A stretch of DNA of 64,000 nt from Escallonia rubra (Eukaryota; Streptophyta; Magnoliopsida; Escalloniales; Escalloniaceae), in assembly GCA_033065855.1 (NCBI GenBank), contig JAVXUO010001736.1, positions 611,001 to 675,000 of the forward strand. The letters are read 5' to 3'. Shown one piece after another: positions 23,440 to 35,847 of the stretch. The notes below the pieces were generated by a model that saw only the letters and a list, made by a program, of their open reading frames with translations, had not been told where the DNA came from and ran no database searches. Position 1 is the first letter of the stretch; each line of letters begins with the position of its first letter. Made by a program: the position numbers and the translations under genes.

Positions 23440-25650
23440 AATCGTAATTTGTTACGAATTTTATGCCTTATAGCTCAAAACAACGCGTTTCATGCAAAAT
23501 CTTTTACATTAATCGCAAGTTACCCGAATTGTGCCCCTCAGAATGAAGCTGGTTGCAGAAAAGACTACTAAACAAAATGGGCCCTTAGAAGGAAATAAAT
23601 CTCACAGGTGAGCTAAATTATCAAATTACTGTACCATAAAAATTCGGAAAGGACAATTAACGGCATTATGTTATATGAACCCCGCAAGTCAAATGTCAAA
23701 AGCCCAATTTTAATTAGAAAAACTCACACAATACACTAAAAAGAGTGGCACTGGTTAATGAGACTCCAGTATCCCCTGGTCACAGATTTGAATTAGAAAC
23801 CAAATATACAAATATGAAGTAGATTTATTCACCAAGGAAACAACTTGTAAGAGAGAACAGAAACCATCATTTGCTACCATCTCTGGTCTCTGCATATACA
23901 TGAAAGAAGCATAGAAATCATTTCAAACTCATGTCAAAGCAGTTCATATGTGGTAGATTAGAGCCTCACTTCAAACTTTATATTCTAGATTGGACTTGAC
24001 TGGTTACAAGACCCTTCTGTTGCTGTGAGTTTCACACAGATCTTGAGTTAGATGAGTGATGCTTTGGTCCACAGTGATTATAAACTTTTTTATCTGTATA
24101 GCAAATGCTATTGCAAGATACATGCATTATAAAAATGGACTCAGTTACATGACTGACAGCGATATAAACTTCATAACATACACTATATAAAACAGAAAAA
24201 ATATGAAGAGCTGAACTAATTTCCCCTTTTTGCATGTACCGTTTTGCAAGCATGTGACCTTCGTATTAATTGGTCATCAATTGGCTCAAGTAGGCATGGC
24301 CATATGGTTTGTAAGGAAGCATACCACAAGAAGTGAAAGTAACAGCTCGTTTTCCGTTTCTTTTCCTCATGTTGAGTATTAGCCAAATACAGCATGAAGA
24401 AAAAGAATCATTCAGCACACATCACTGTACTGATGACAAAAAAAAAAAGAAAAACAAAGTACACAAAGTTGCTCTTCAATCAGCTTGTTACATACTAAGG
24501 TAAGTCATACCTTCAGAGTTTCGAGTTATTTTGAAGGTAGAACGTAGAAGTTCCCCGCTCGAATCTTTGAACTACTCTTTGATTGCCAGTCCACTGGCTG
24601 TGGCTTTGCAGTGAATTAGTGTGTGGGTAAGAGTGTCCGAGGCCCAAATATGACCAAAAGGCACATGATAGGCGCAGGTTAAGAGGCCTTTCTTGGCGAT
24701 GGCATCACACGATTAATATGTAAAGATAGTCCAAGTTGAGAAATTCTGGGTGGCCAATTTTGCATACTAAGCAGATTCGGGCAGTAAATACAGTTTTACT
24801 TCATTTATGTGCTCTGATACAATCTGAAGCTAGTGGTTCTTAAAAAGAATCACTTACATTGTCATCTCCATGCTGTTGCACTTTTTAAGCTTTGATAGTG
24901 ATATACAAAACCAGTTTATACGAGGATGTGCAGGTAGAGCAGAAATCCCATGCTCTAAGCCGAAGCAATGACCATTCTGGAACTACTCTTCATCCTTATA
25001 TGCAAATCAAGTGTAATTCAACTGGGACTGCTTCAACAAAGTAACGAGAATACGTCCTGCAACACACATGGATGGTTTCAGAATTCACAAGCCTAAGACT
25101 AACAGCTAAGCGACATGATATTGAGCCATTTTAAGTATGTCCAATTCATTATGATGTGATATATGTATTGCAATATATTAACTTACCTCTATTACCAGTG
25201 AAAGGTTTAACAACGATGAAGCATTTGTAAGCCAAACACGTTTTTCCACTACCGACAATCGTACCATGCCATAGAAAAACCTCCAGTAGGCTCATTTGCT
25301 GAATGTTTACACTCTGTGTCAAGCATTTGCCCTATTTTCTCGACTGAAACAGATATTGTCTGAACAAAACATTGGCAGTGCTATTAATGTAACCTGAAAT
25401 TTAGCTAAAGATATATTCCTCTTCGAACTTCTGAACTAAATCTTGTTCACATGCATGTCCTCTACTCTTATTTTATCCTACTTTTACGATGATGGGGCTT
25501 CTGTTGCTTCCAAGAAAGAAAGAGAGGAATTAAAGATACTAACAATAGGATTTTCTGAGAATAAAATACAGAACTCATTATGTCGAAATACTTAATTTTT
25601 AGCTCATGACCAATAACAATGTTGAACCTGAAATCTTCTAAAGCAATTTC
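23440..25650. other. Intergenic DNA downstream of the receptor kinase
   Basis: No convincing ORF. Short ORFs (for example 24032-24253 on -) match no family I recognise. The part nearest 25660 should include the 3' UTR of the kinase gene on the minus strand. Confidence 0.45.
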
Positions 25651-25659
25651 AAACTTGAG

Positions 25660-28600
25660 TTAACGACTGCAGGTTCCAGTTGTCATCTTGATCTCCTTCA
25701 ACAGCTTCACAACGTCCAGCATGGTTGGTCGCTTCCATGGCTCGTCAGATGTGCACAGCCTTGCAATTTCAAGAACACGCAACATCTGATCCTTCCACGT
25801 CACTGAACCAAAAAAGTAGGGGTCTAGTACCGCACACTCCCTCTTACTTTCAACCATCCACCTCATCCATCCAACAAGATTGCCACCTTCGACATCAGTT
25901 TGTCCGGTTGGTGCCCTTCCTGTTACCAGCTCTAGCATCACAACTCCGAAACTATATACATCACCCTTAGTTGTAGCCACCATGGTCTGGCCGTACTCGG
26001 GTGGTATATATCCAAATGTACCTGCAAGCACAGTGCTAACATGGCTCTCACACGCACTTATAATGCGAGCCAGGCCAAAATCTGATACCCGTGGCTCAAA
26101 GTTGCTGTCTAACAAGATATTGCTTGACTTGATGTCCCTATGAATGATGTGAGGAACGAACCCATGATGAAGAAAGGCAAGTCCCCGAGCCGAACCCAGA
26201 CAAATTTTTAACCTGATTGGCCAGTCAAGTGCCTCCACTGCATCAGCCCGGTTCCTCAGCCATACATCAAGGCTCCCATTCACCATATATTCATATATCA
26301 GAAACCTCTCATCTGCAAACACACAATAACCAAGCAACGGAACTAAATTTTCATGCTTAACCTTCCCAATTGTCTCCATCTCAGCCAAAAATTCACGGTC
26401 ACCATGCAAATGACCACCATTAAGCCTTTTGACAGCAATTGTTCGACCTTCTGGCAATAATGCTTTATAGACTGTACCAAATCCACCATCGCCAATAATG
26501 TAGGTCTTGCTGAAGTTTTCAGTGGCTGATAAAATATCTGCAGGGTTTATCCGCAACAGTGAGAGCTGAAAAGTTGCAATATTGATGCTTAGTGGCTCCT
26601 TTGGTTTCTTTCCCAAAAGCTCATCAGCAGAATCTGGCTCAATTGCTTTCACAAGTTTACCCTTTCCGCTATCAAGAACCACAGCTTCTTGTCTAAGCAT
26701 CTTCCATCTGACGAGAGCGATGAGCAGGGCCAGCAAAATAAATGTAGCTATAAGCGAAATACCCCATACAGAAGCATGTTTCAGAACTAGTGAAGGTGGA
26801 TTTCTGTGCCTGGAAGGATATATAGGTTCATAAGATACACATGGTTTAGTCTTGAGGCAAGTTTCGGGCACCTGCCCACTGAACCTGTTGCTAGAGAAAT
26901 TAACAAATGTTAGACCTGCTATGTCACAAATATTGCAAGGGAAAAAATCTTGAAAATTGTTAACGGACAAGTCCAGGTAGGTCAAGGCAGCAAGACTAGA
27001 GAGGGACGAAGGCAAGCTTCCAGTGATATTGTTGTTGTGAATATCTAGTATGGAAAGGGAAGTTAAATTAGAGATAGAGTCACCAAGGGTACCAGAAAAG
27101 AGGTTGTTACTGGCGTTTAGGACTAAAAGAGAGCTGGTGGTTCTAGGATTAAAATAGAGAGGTCCAGAGAAAGAATTCATGCTGACATCTAGGTAGATCA
27201 GGCTCTTTATACTGATTATGGAGGAAGGTAATGGACCTGTGAACTGATTACCAGATATATCAAGCTTCGCTAAACTTGGCATCATTGACCCCCCATTATC
27301 AGGGATTGAACCACCCAGATGATTATGTGAAAGTATAAGCCCCTGAAGGTTTCTCATTGAAAACAATTGAGGAGCAGTTGGCCCACTCAAAGAATTCGAA
27401 GAGAGATCAAGCAAAGTTAAGTTTGCCAGTTCAGAAATCTCAGGAGGTATGCTTCCGCTGAGCTTGTTTCCCTGCAACAGTAGCTCCGTAACGATGATAC
27501 AGTCTTTGATCGACGCGGGAATTGGCCCGGAAAACTCATTGTTCGACAGATCAAGCATGCCATAGTGCTGGATGAACTCAGAATCTGGTAAAGGTACCTT
27601 TTGAAACCCGGAGCAGATTTCCTCAGGTATAGGACCGGAGAGCTGGTTGTTGGACAGCACAAGGTTGTCGAGCAATTGCAACTGCGATATGGATCTTGGA
27701 ACATAACCCTTAAGTCTGTTTGCTCCGAGGTCCAGCGATACCAGCTTTGTACACTCAAAAAGCTCCAGTGGGATCTCTCCAGTGATCTTGTTACCATGAA
27801 GAGACAGATTAGTAAGATTTTTGAGTTCACCAATGGAATTTGGGATGTTCCCTTCAAAGAGATTATTATCCAGTTGCAACCTCTGCAAAGTCGAAACTTT
27901 TGCAACTGCAGCCGGAATGTGACCTTCCAGCAAATTGCTGCTGAGTGATATCTCCATTAGCGTTTCTGACTCCCACAGTTGAAGAGGAATCTTCCCAGAG
28001 AATTGATTTTTTGATAGTTCCAGTGTAATCAGTTGAAGCTGCCCTATATAAGCAGGTACTTCACCAAAGAGATTATTTCCAGACAACACCAAATCGGTGA
28101 GACTTGAGCAGTTCCTGAATGTGCTCTCTATAGTACCAGTGAAATTATTATCAGATAGCACTAGATTAGCCAACGACTTGGCTTGGCATACTTCTGCAGG
28201 CAATTTACCCGAAAGCATGTTGGTGCTGATATCAAGAATGGTCAGAGATGGCATATTAAGTGCTGGTAGAGGTCCATTAAAGGCATTCTTTGATAGCATT
28301 ATGGACTCCACATGTGTCCAGTTTGAAAGCCACTCAGGTACCACCCCAGATAGGCGGTTCGAATCAAGGACGAGCGAGTTGATCAATTCAAGCCCTGCAA
28401 GACTATCAGGCAACGGACCGGATAATGAGTTAAAGGACAGATTCAGAATCCTGAGCTTCTTGCAGTTTCCCAGTGTTGCTGGGATTCTCCCACTTAGTCC
28501 TGCATTGGTTGCAAGAAGGTAAACTAGATTAGTCAGCTTGCCTAAGCTTGATGGAAGTTCCCCCTCAAAATTGTTCTGCGCTATATCCAAGGAAGCCAAG

Positions 28601-29475
28601 TTAGTTAGCTTTGAGATTTCCTCTGGGATATTTCCTGTGAACCTGCAACTCTGGAGATTAAGTACCCGTAGATCTCTTAGATTGCCAATTGTTGCTGGTA
28701 AAGATCCACTCAGAGAATTCCATGAGAGATCTATAGTTCTAAGCACCATCAAGTTTCCAATTTCTGGAAATACTGGTCCTGTAAATCTGTTCTGACTAGC
28801 ATCAAAGTACAGAAGGCTTGTAAGATTGCCTAAACTGGAGGGAAGGTTACCAGAGAAAAGATTTACACTGAGGTCAAGGGACTGCAAATTCTGTAGGTTT
28901 CCTAGCTCCTCTGGAATATTTCCAGAAAATGAGTTTGCATGGACAGAGAGTTCTTTAAGTTCTTTGAGGTGACCAATTGTTGACGGTATACAGCCAGAGA
29001 AACTATTGTCATCAAGCACAAGTTCTCTGAGGTTTTTCAGGTTGTAGAGAACGGCTGGCAGCATCCCAACAAGCCTGTTGTCACTTAGGTCCAGTGTCTC
29101 CAGACTCTCTAAACTCCAAACATCTGGAGATATGTCGCCAGTGAGGGCACAATGGCTGAGATTAAGGTACTTCAGAGACCTAAATTCTCCAAGTCGGTTT
29201 GGAAATGGAATACTCAGGGGTAAGAATCCACAAGATAAATCTATTTGGACAACTGCAGGACCCTCACACATAATGCCAGTCCAATTGCACGGAGGAATCT
29301 TTGAATCAAACCAATCCGGGATAACGTCTCTTTTTTGAACGATAGAGTCTCTGAGAGAAATCAATGACTTGATATCACCGAAATAGAGGGCACTGGAGAA
29401 GGGTGAATGTGTGAACCACAAGTAGATGATGACCATAACGTGAGAAGCCTCCCATATTAGAGTTGACTTTGCCAT
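25660..29475 (-). CDS. LRR receptor-like protein kinase, EMS1/MSP1 type
   Basis: Uninterrupted 1271-codon ORF. The start is the ATG at 29475, because it opens directly into a hydrophobic signal peptide (MAKSTLIW... to about residue 30); the frame stays open upstream to 29562 but begins there with GTG. Order: signal peptide; paired-Cys LRR cap (CNWTGIMC); about 32 LRRs of the LxxLxLxxNxLxGxIP type; a Cys-containing juxtamembrane cap; a membrane helix at about 903-925; and a Ser/Thr kinase. The kinase has GDGGFGTVYK (about 994), AVKRL lysine, HRDIKSSNILLD (about 1108), DFGLAR and GTFGYIPPEY, so it looks catalytically competent and of the RD class. The kinase core (IISACESHVSTVLAGTFGY) closely recalls EMS1/EXS and rice MSP1, receptors that control tapetum and sporocyte cell fate with TPD1-type ligands. 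Orthology and function are inferred; a paralogous role is possible. Confidence 0.93.
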   Translation of the reverse strand: MAKSTLIWEASHVMVIIYLWFTHSPFSSALYFGDIKSLISLRDSIVQKRDVIPDWFDSKIPPCNWTGIMCEGPAVVQIDLSCGFLPLSIPFPNRLGEFRSLKYLNLSHCALTGDISPDVWSLESLETLDLSDNRLVGMLPAVLYNLKNLRELVLDDNSFSGCIPSTIGHLKELKELSVHANSFSGNIPEELGNLQNLQSLDLSVNLFSGNLPSSLGNLTSLLYFDASQNRFTGPVFPEIGNLMVLRTIDLSWNSLSGSLPATIGNLRDLRVLNLQSCRFTGNIPEEISKLTNLASLDIAQNNFEGELPSSLGKLTNLVYLLATNAGLSGRIPATLGNCKKLRILNLSFNSLSGPLPDSLAGLELINSLVLDSNRLSGVVPEWLSNWTHVESIMLSKNAFNGPLPALNMPSLTILDISTNMLSGKLPAEVCQAKSLANLVLSDNNFTGTIESTFRNCSSLTDLVLSGNNLFGEVPAYIGQLQLITLELSKNQFSGKIPLQLWESETLMEISLSSNLLEGHIPAAVAKVSTLQRLQLDNNLFEGNIPNSIGELKNLTNLSLHGNKITGEIPLELFECTKLVSLDLGANRLKGYVPRSISQLQLLDNLVLSNNQLSGPIPEEICSGFQKVPLPDSEFIQHYGMLDLSNNEFSGPIPASIKDCIIVTELLLQGNKLSGSIPPEISELANLTLLDLSSNSLSGPTAPQLFSMRNLQGLILSHNHLGGSIPDNGGSMMPSLAKLDISGNQFTGPLPSSIISIKSLIYLDVSMNSFSGPLYFNPRTTSSLLVLNASNNLFSGTLGDSISNLTSLSILDIHNNNITGSLPSSLSSLAALTYLDLSVNNFQDFFPCNICDIAGLTFVNFSSNRFSGQVPETCLKTKPCVSYEPIYPSRHRNPPSLVLKHASVWGISLIATFILLALLIALVRWKMLRQEAVVLDSGKGKLVKAIEPDSADELLGKKPKEPLSINIATFQLSLLRINPADILSATENFSKTYIIGDGGFGTVYKALLPEGRTIAVKRLNGGHLHGDREFLAEMETIGKVKHENLVPLLGYCVFADERFLIYEYMVNGSLDVWLRNRADAVEALDWPIRLKICLGSARGLAFLHHGFVPHIIHRDIKSSNILLDSNFEPRVSDFGLARIISACESHVSTVLAGTFGYIPPEYGQTMVATTKGDVYSFGVVMLELVTGRAPTGQTDVEGGNLVGWMRWMVESKRECAVLDPYFFGSVTWKDQMLRVLEIARLCTSDEPWKRPTMLDVVKLLKEIKMTTGTCSR

Positions 29476-29585
29476 TCTTAACCAGTTTAGGTGATGAAAC
29501 TGAGGTTCAAGAGGTGCTTCTTTTTTGTGATACACTTCCTTTTGTTCAAACAGAAATTTCACCGTCAGGACTCAACAGCAAGATT

Positions 29586-32335
29586 CTGCAAGGTGGAACA
29601 TGGAATGAAAGGGAAGTATTTATATAAAACATTTCCACAAGTAGCATCTACAAATCATAGAATCACATAGGAAATTGCTACTTCTTTTCAAGGCGATAAA
29701 TTTTTATTCATGCTAGTTCTGTCCTGTTCAGACATATGAATTGCTACTAAAAGAATAGGTGATCATATGCCAGCACATTTTAGTACTATATGCCTTTGAC
29801 TAAAAAGCAAATCTTAGTCTGAAGAAACCTACAGTTGCATCAGATTGTTTGCTAGTGACTTGATCAACCAAGAACAGCACACGAATTGATCAGTCACTGC
29901 AAAAGGATAAAGAAGATTGTTTACACCCGAAACATAGTACATCAGAACTCCAATTTAAGATAGACACTCTTCATCAGTTCTGTAATTGTCTTGAGCAAGG
30001 ATTTACAATTTAGCCCAACGTGTGAAACTTATTACAAAAAGAGAGAAGAAGTTAAAGACAATCCCAAAAACCTGTTCCCCCCTACACCATCAACCATCTC
30101 TTTCTAGCTCCAATGTGATTCTGTGGCAAAGCGACACCCACTCCAAGGAGCAGTCGTAATAAGATATAAACCCCAAAATTTGAACAAATATTATTTTGGA
30201 AATAGTAAAGCAGATGAACTGTGAAGGAAAATCCATCCTCACATGACTGACAAGACGATACAATATTAGACGAGATATGATTATGCGAATGTCATGGATA
30301 TTCGATACAGAGTAATGTTACTATGGCAACATAAACTCGAAATTCTAAATAATGAGCCACAAGAACTGAACTCCATTAGGTAAGGTAAATTTCCGGCAAT
30401 ATACGTGACAGACACTGAAAGGTGTTTGGAGACGCGCATTATCACATTTCGCTACCCGCCAGGGACAAATATAACTTTCTTCTAACCAAAATTTTAGGAG
30501 AGCAAGGAAGTTTGATCATTGAACCACAGGGGCGTTTATATGCACATTTGTGACTGTATGTATTGACACGTGTGTTCTGGCACAAAGCAGCTACCTATGG
30601 AGTTTCCATAGTGCCTTTTAGAAGGGAGGTTCATTCTTTGAAACTTATAAAAGTGAAATATGCAGTATCAAAACAAGGGCAGCCTCGTTGCACACTCTTT
30701 TTCGCAAAACAATTGTAGCCCTTCTAGTTTTGGACTTTTGATTTTAAGCTAAACGAAATCCTTGTCCTTGCTACAGTCACGGGGAAAAACGAATTACCTT
30801 CAAGAATTAGAGGCAACGGCATTTCAGGAAACTGAAGCCCAATGTACAAACCTTTACCGGAACAAGCTTCCTATAGATAGCCAGGGAAAGTAAGAGCTCA
30901 TCAGTTGATCAAGTACGTAGGCTGAAATGCCAGTATTCTTTGACAATAATTTGGTGGAAACAATGTTCTTGACATTATTAAGCATAAACAGCCAAGACAT
31001 AACAATATCATAACATTCTTTAATTGAAGAAACAGAGATAAGCAAGTAAATTGTCAAGCAGAGAAGTTGATCAAGTATGTATGATGATCCCAGTATTTTT
31101 ACAAGCATAAACAATACACATTCATCAATTACTGAACAAACGATAAGCTTGTTTGCCTTATAAGCTTGCTAGAGATTTAAATCCCACAGCCACACCCAAT
31201 GATATGAAACTATCCAATCTATCCGCGTAAAACAAGCTAGTATTGAGCATGCTTAAAATAAAGTACCCAACAAATTCAAATAGCTTCAGAACAATAAAAA
31301 TCCAAAAGAAACACAAAAACAAGGAAAAGGCTTGCAAACACCGACGCAGACAGACCTGGTCATCTTCTCAACTACCCATTCACCAGTAGAAAAAACTTGA
31401 ACTGAAAAATGAAGCCCAGAGGCCAAAAGCTGGACTCAAGTACGCAAAGTCTCAAACACATCATATACATGTTGAACAACCAAAAAATGTGAAAACAGAA
31501 AACGGAAAAAACCAAGTGGCAAGCTGAGGATTAATGTGTGAGTGGTGGAGAGTGGAGAACAGAAACCCGGAAAAGCTGCCCACTTTACGCAAAAGGCTGG
31601 CATTGGGCTCGAGAAAGATTCATTGAATAGAAAACCATTTTCAGTTAAGCAAAACAACAAGCATTATAATGTCATTCCACCTGAACATATACCTTTGCAT
31701 CTCTTAGCCCTCCCACCAATCACTTCCACACATATAAAGAAAATAAAGATGTTTGTGTGCGTGTGTGTGTGCGCGGAGTTGCAGTAGCATGAGATAGGCT
31801 AGAGTAGGGTGAAACTGAAATTTATAAGAAAATCACTAGAAGCCATTTATGTAGTTTGATCCATTAACTAGAAACGCAACAAAATTCTAACATTCAAGCA
31901 TCAGTCGCATACAAATCCCAATGAATAACAAGGACATACAACAACAAATAAAAAAAAAATTGGAAAAATGGAAATCAGAAAGTTATAGACTACTTAAATT
32001 ATTTCCATCTTCGTGTACCAAAAATTACCAAACTTGACAAAAAATTAGCCACTTTAGATCGATCAAAGGCTTTGATTCATGTAAAAGTGTAACCAATGCA
32101 AAAAAGCTACAATCTTGGGAAGTGGCTAACTAGGTCAAAAGAAAAAACATTCGGTACCTTTTAATCCCAAATTTTCGTACAAACCAAGAGTTTATACTAG
32201 AAAGTAGTACTGCTTTTCTGAGTTTCGCTCTTAGCATGCAAAGGTAAAAGAGAGTAGCAAGCTGCTTAAGCTACAATAATGGAGCTGAAGTTCCAAGTAC
32301 AAGTTAAAAAAAAAGGGTACAAGTTAAAACTTTAC
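29586..32335 (-). other. Probable 5' leader intron of the receptor kinase gene
   Basis: A good acceptor (CCTTGCAG, AG at 29586-29587) lies about 110 bp upstream of the kinase ATG. A donor (CCTAG|GTAAAG) lies at 32335 downstream of a TATA-led leader. No coding exon was recognised between. The intervening DNA is ordinary AT-rich sequence containing (GT)n at about 31751-31772. There may be further leader exons. Confidence 0.4.
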
Positions 32336-32616
32336 CTAGGGAGTCGAGAACAAGTGAAACGAAGGTGAAAAAGGAGAATAGCATCTCTCTGTTCTGCCGA
32401 ACACGGCTCAGCTGCTGCTACTGCGTACTGCTATGTATCAGAGATATACTCACTTTCCGTACTACTACTCTCTCTAGCTTCACTTTCCCTCACTACAACA
32501 GAACTGCAGAAGGCCTTTCTTGATTCTTTTCCCATCTGGGTCGGTCACAATGCTAAGAGAGACGGAGGGTGTGGGAGATTTGGTGCTGAAAACGTATCTG
32601 GTTGTCGTCGTTTTAT
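32336..32616 (-). promoter_or_regulatory. Putative core promoter and leader exon of the receptor kinase gene
   Basis: On the minus strand CCCTATAAAACG gives a TATA box at 32611-32616. About 30 bp on begins a CT/AG-rich leader that ends at the donor CCTAG|GTAAAG. The leader holds a 34-codon uORF beginning MGKESRKAFC (ATG near 32537). It also holds a second ATG opening MLFSFFTFVSLV, which would hit a stop shortly after splicing to 29585. Assignment to the kinase gene is inferred from strand and splice signals only. Confidence 0.4.
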
Positions 32617-33567
32617 AGGGGTAGTGGTGTGGAAGGCGTGAGCCGCTGTGAAAGAGCTTCGCATCATCATCACATGCAGCCAAAAGTAGACGGTTACATG
32701 CTCAGAGCCAATGCTACCAGGACAAGTTATTGATTCTCTCCACTCTCGGGTTTCAATTTCATACCACCTACTCGCTTCATTTTAAGCTCGTTTAATCGGT
32801 GAAGTTTTTAACGCTGAATTATAAGATGTATAATTGATTTTCGCCTAACGCCTTAAATTAGAAGGGCGCTGCCTGCAATGATACATGGTATGCGCTCAAA
32901 TATTACACGTTAAGAAAAAGCATTAATGCAAACGTAGATGCCATGGCGGCGGCTTGGGTGCGATGCTGGGAGTTTAGTGGCGTTTTGTATCGCGAGGCCA
33001 AGTGAGTTCTAAAACACGGCTTTTTAAGATTTTGTGCTTGTAACCGATTTGGGCTCGTCATATATACCGTTTTGCTAGAAAAAAAAAAAAAACAAAAGGT
33101 GAGCGCGTGAAGACAATGTTTACGTGCTACCGTACCTTTCGTTTGGATGTGGAGCGAGATTAATTATGTCGAGAAAGTTGACCTTGAGAATATTGTCGTG
33201 TCTTGTTCTTTTATCTTTTAGCGACCATCTTTTATTATTGCTGCAATGCGGCTAATAGTGATTTTTTACGGCTCTACTGCTGCCTGTGGAGGGGACAGTG
33301 AAAATGACAGACAAGTCCTAGTGCTACAACGAGGATGATAATCCAAATAAGTCCGGAAAAGGAAAAGTGAATAATTGGTGTACGTTAAAGGAAAGCGTGA
33401 CCTTCTGGGTTTTATGTTTCCTTCGAGTGACCAAATCAATTTCATGGGCTAAGAATTTTGATGCTGACATTTCAGCTCAAAACCAAATCAAATCAAATGG
33501 TTGATTGAGCAAATCAATTTGTAATTCATTCAAAGAAGTGATATATGAACACCATTTTCATCGCTAA

Positions 33568-35230
33568 CTAGCATAATATCCGAGCTGTGCTCGAAAATTT
33601 AAAACGTGATATTTTAAAAACTAAATAGACAAATAATTAAGTTATCTAAATACACAATATAGATATTAATACATATTTGTTTCTAATTTGTTAAGAAGAA
33701 TATATTTATGTGTTGCTAACAGATTAATTAATACTAGTAAATGGTATATAATAATAATGATGATACATATTAATAGTTACCATAATATAAGTTACGGCAA
33801 ATCTAACTGTAAAAATCTTGCTCACATCATGTCATACTCTTATGACATGCATGAACATAGAACAAATAAAGCAACACACTTACGGTGAATGGAGGCTCAC
33901 TCTTTTTACTCGTGTCTGTAAGAGTAACAATGACATCTTCTTCTAGAGAGGGTGGTAAATTAAATTGACCAGTAAAATTGATCTTATATAGTTTTGTACA
34001 TGAAGCTGTAATTTTTTTATAGTATCTAACTACCTTTGAGGCCAATGAGATAAAACCACTATTTTGTTGTGGTCCTTACAGTTGCCGGATGATTGTTAAT
34101 TAAGCTTTACTTATCCACTTTCGCAACAAAAGAAAGAAGAAAATGATAAATCTATACTTTGGTGTCTTTTATTGAGATATAAACGTAAGTATCTGAAAGG
34201 TATCAGTACTAAAATATGTTATTGTATTATTTTTTAAGTAAAACTATAACTTGTTTACATAAAAATACATACAATCTCCTTAGATAGTCATCTTTATGAT
34301 TGCAGAAAAATATATTTTAACACAATTTTCAATTAATAGGTTATAATACAATGTAACTAGTAAAATTAGACAAGACAGTTAGATAAAGTTCTATCTAAAA
34401 TGTCCAATTTAAGTAAGACTTTATGGGAGATAGAGTTCAGAATAAAAAGATGAAATTTGGCGCAAAAACATATCTAAACTCGTCTTTTATATATCATATA
34501 ATTGTTTGTATTGATGATTTATATTAATAATGATAGTGAATTGATTTGGTGGAATTAGTTAAATGTTACGTTCAATTTCCTTACTTGGTCATTTATTATG
34601 GTTAATAATGAAAAGATAATCAACTAGTGTGATTATGACCGTGACATACATTAACATAGAACAAATGAGGTAGTGCACTAACCGCGAATGGAGGTTCTCT
34701 CCTTTTAAATGTGTCTAGAAGAGTTATAACGACGCATGAGAGTCGAAAATTACATTGACCAAAATAAAAATTTATCCTATGTAGTTTTCTACGTAAAACT
34801 GTAACTTTCTCTATACTATTTAACTACCTTGGAGGCAGATAAAATAATGCCACTATATATATTGTTATGGTCCCTGTCACTTGGGGATTGATTGAATGAA
34901 GCTACAACTTTTTTGTACAACAATTCATTCAATCTGCTTAGTTGGACATTATCATCATGATCTAATAGTAAGAGAGGGTAACCAATTAGTGTGATTTTGC
35001 AATAATAATATACTATAACATAATGTGCAATTAATAGGTTATAATACAATGTAACTAGAAAAATTAAATTAGATGGTTAGATAGAGTTCTATCTAAAATG
35101 TCCAATTTAAGTAAGACTTTATGGGATAGTTCGGAATAAAAAGGTGACATTTGGTGCAAAACTAGATCTAATTAATCTCGTCTTCTATATATTCATATAA
35201 TATAATTATTTATATTGATGATTCATATTG
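33568..35230 (-). mobile_element. Helitron-like repeat cluster, 3' end plus repeated internal units
   Basis: A minus-strand Helitron-type 3' terminus is present: hairpin CGAGC-ACA-GCTCG (33581-33593), 9-nt spacer, CTAG (33568-33571), then T. To the right, blocks recur two or three times in the same orientation. AACATAGAACAAAT plus GAATGGAGG/GAATGAAGG occurs near 33855, 34657 and 35377. TCTAAAATGTCCAATTTAAG occurs near 34397 and 35092. A sequence like a 5' terminus (ATATATAAAAGACGAG or close variant on the minus strand) occurs near 34485 and 35180. This suggests tandem or nested Helitron copies. No helicase ORF. Confidence 0.45.
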
Positions 35231-35847
35231 ATATTACTATTAAATCGATTCGGCAGAATTAGTTAAATGTTAATTTAGTACAATGCATTCAATCTCTCCA
35301 TAGTTGGTCATTATTATTATGGTCTAATAATAAAAAAGATAATCGATTTGAGTTATTATGACTCTTACATGCATTTACATAGAACAAATGAAACAGTGCA
35401 TTGACAGTAAATGAAGGCTTTCTTCTTTTAAATGTGTCTAGAAGAGCAATAATATTGACGTTGAGGATTGAAAATTGCATTGATTAAGAAAAAAAAATAA
35501 TATAATTTTTACATGAAGCCGTAACTTTCTCTATACTACTTAACTTCCTTTGAGACAAATGAGGATTAATTCGCTATTTAGTAGTGGTCTTTATCCGTTG
35601 ATGAATGATTGCTAGTTAAGCTTTATTCATCCTCTTTCGGTAAAAAATAATTAAAAAAAAAAGAAGGAAAAAATGTGTCTGTACTTTCAAGTATTTTATT
35701 AAAATAAAACATAAATGTTTGAAACGTTTTACATTTTGTTCTACACAAAGTTCTACTTTTTGTTCTGGTTTTGAAAACCTGTGTCACATTTTTTTGGGTC
35801 ACCAGGTGACTGATTTTTTGAAAAAGAATTGTATAGAACCCTAGCAG

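Noticed and set aside
25725-29338. Plus-strand ORFs opposite the receptor kinase
   Set aside because: Antisense shadows of the LRR and kinase coding sequence.
29476-29562. N-terminal extension of the receptor kinase to position 29562
   Set aside because: The frame is open, but its first codon is GTG and the segment is hydrophilic. The first in-frame ATG (29475) directly precedes the signal peptide.
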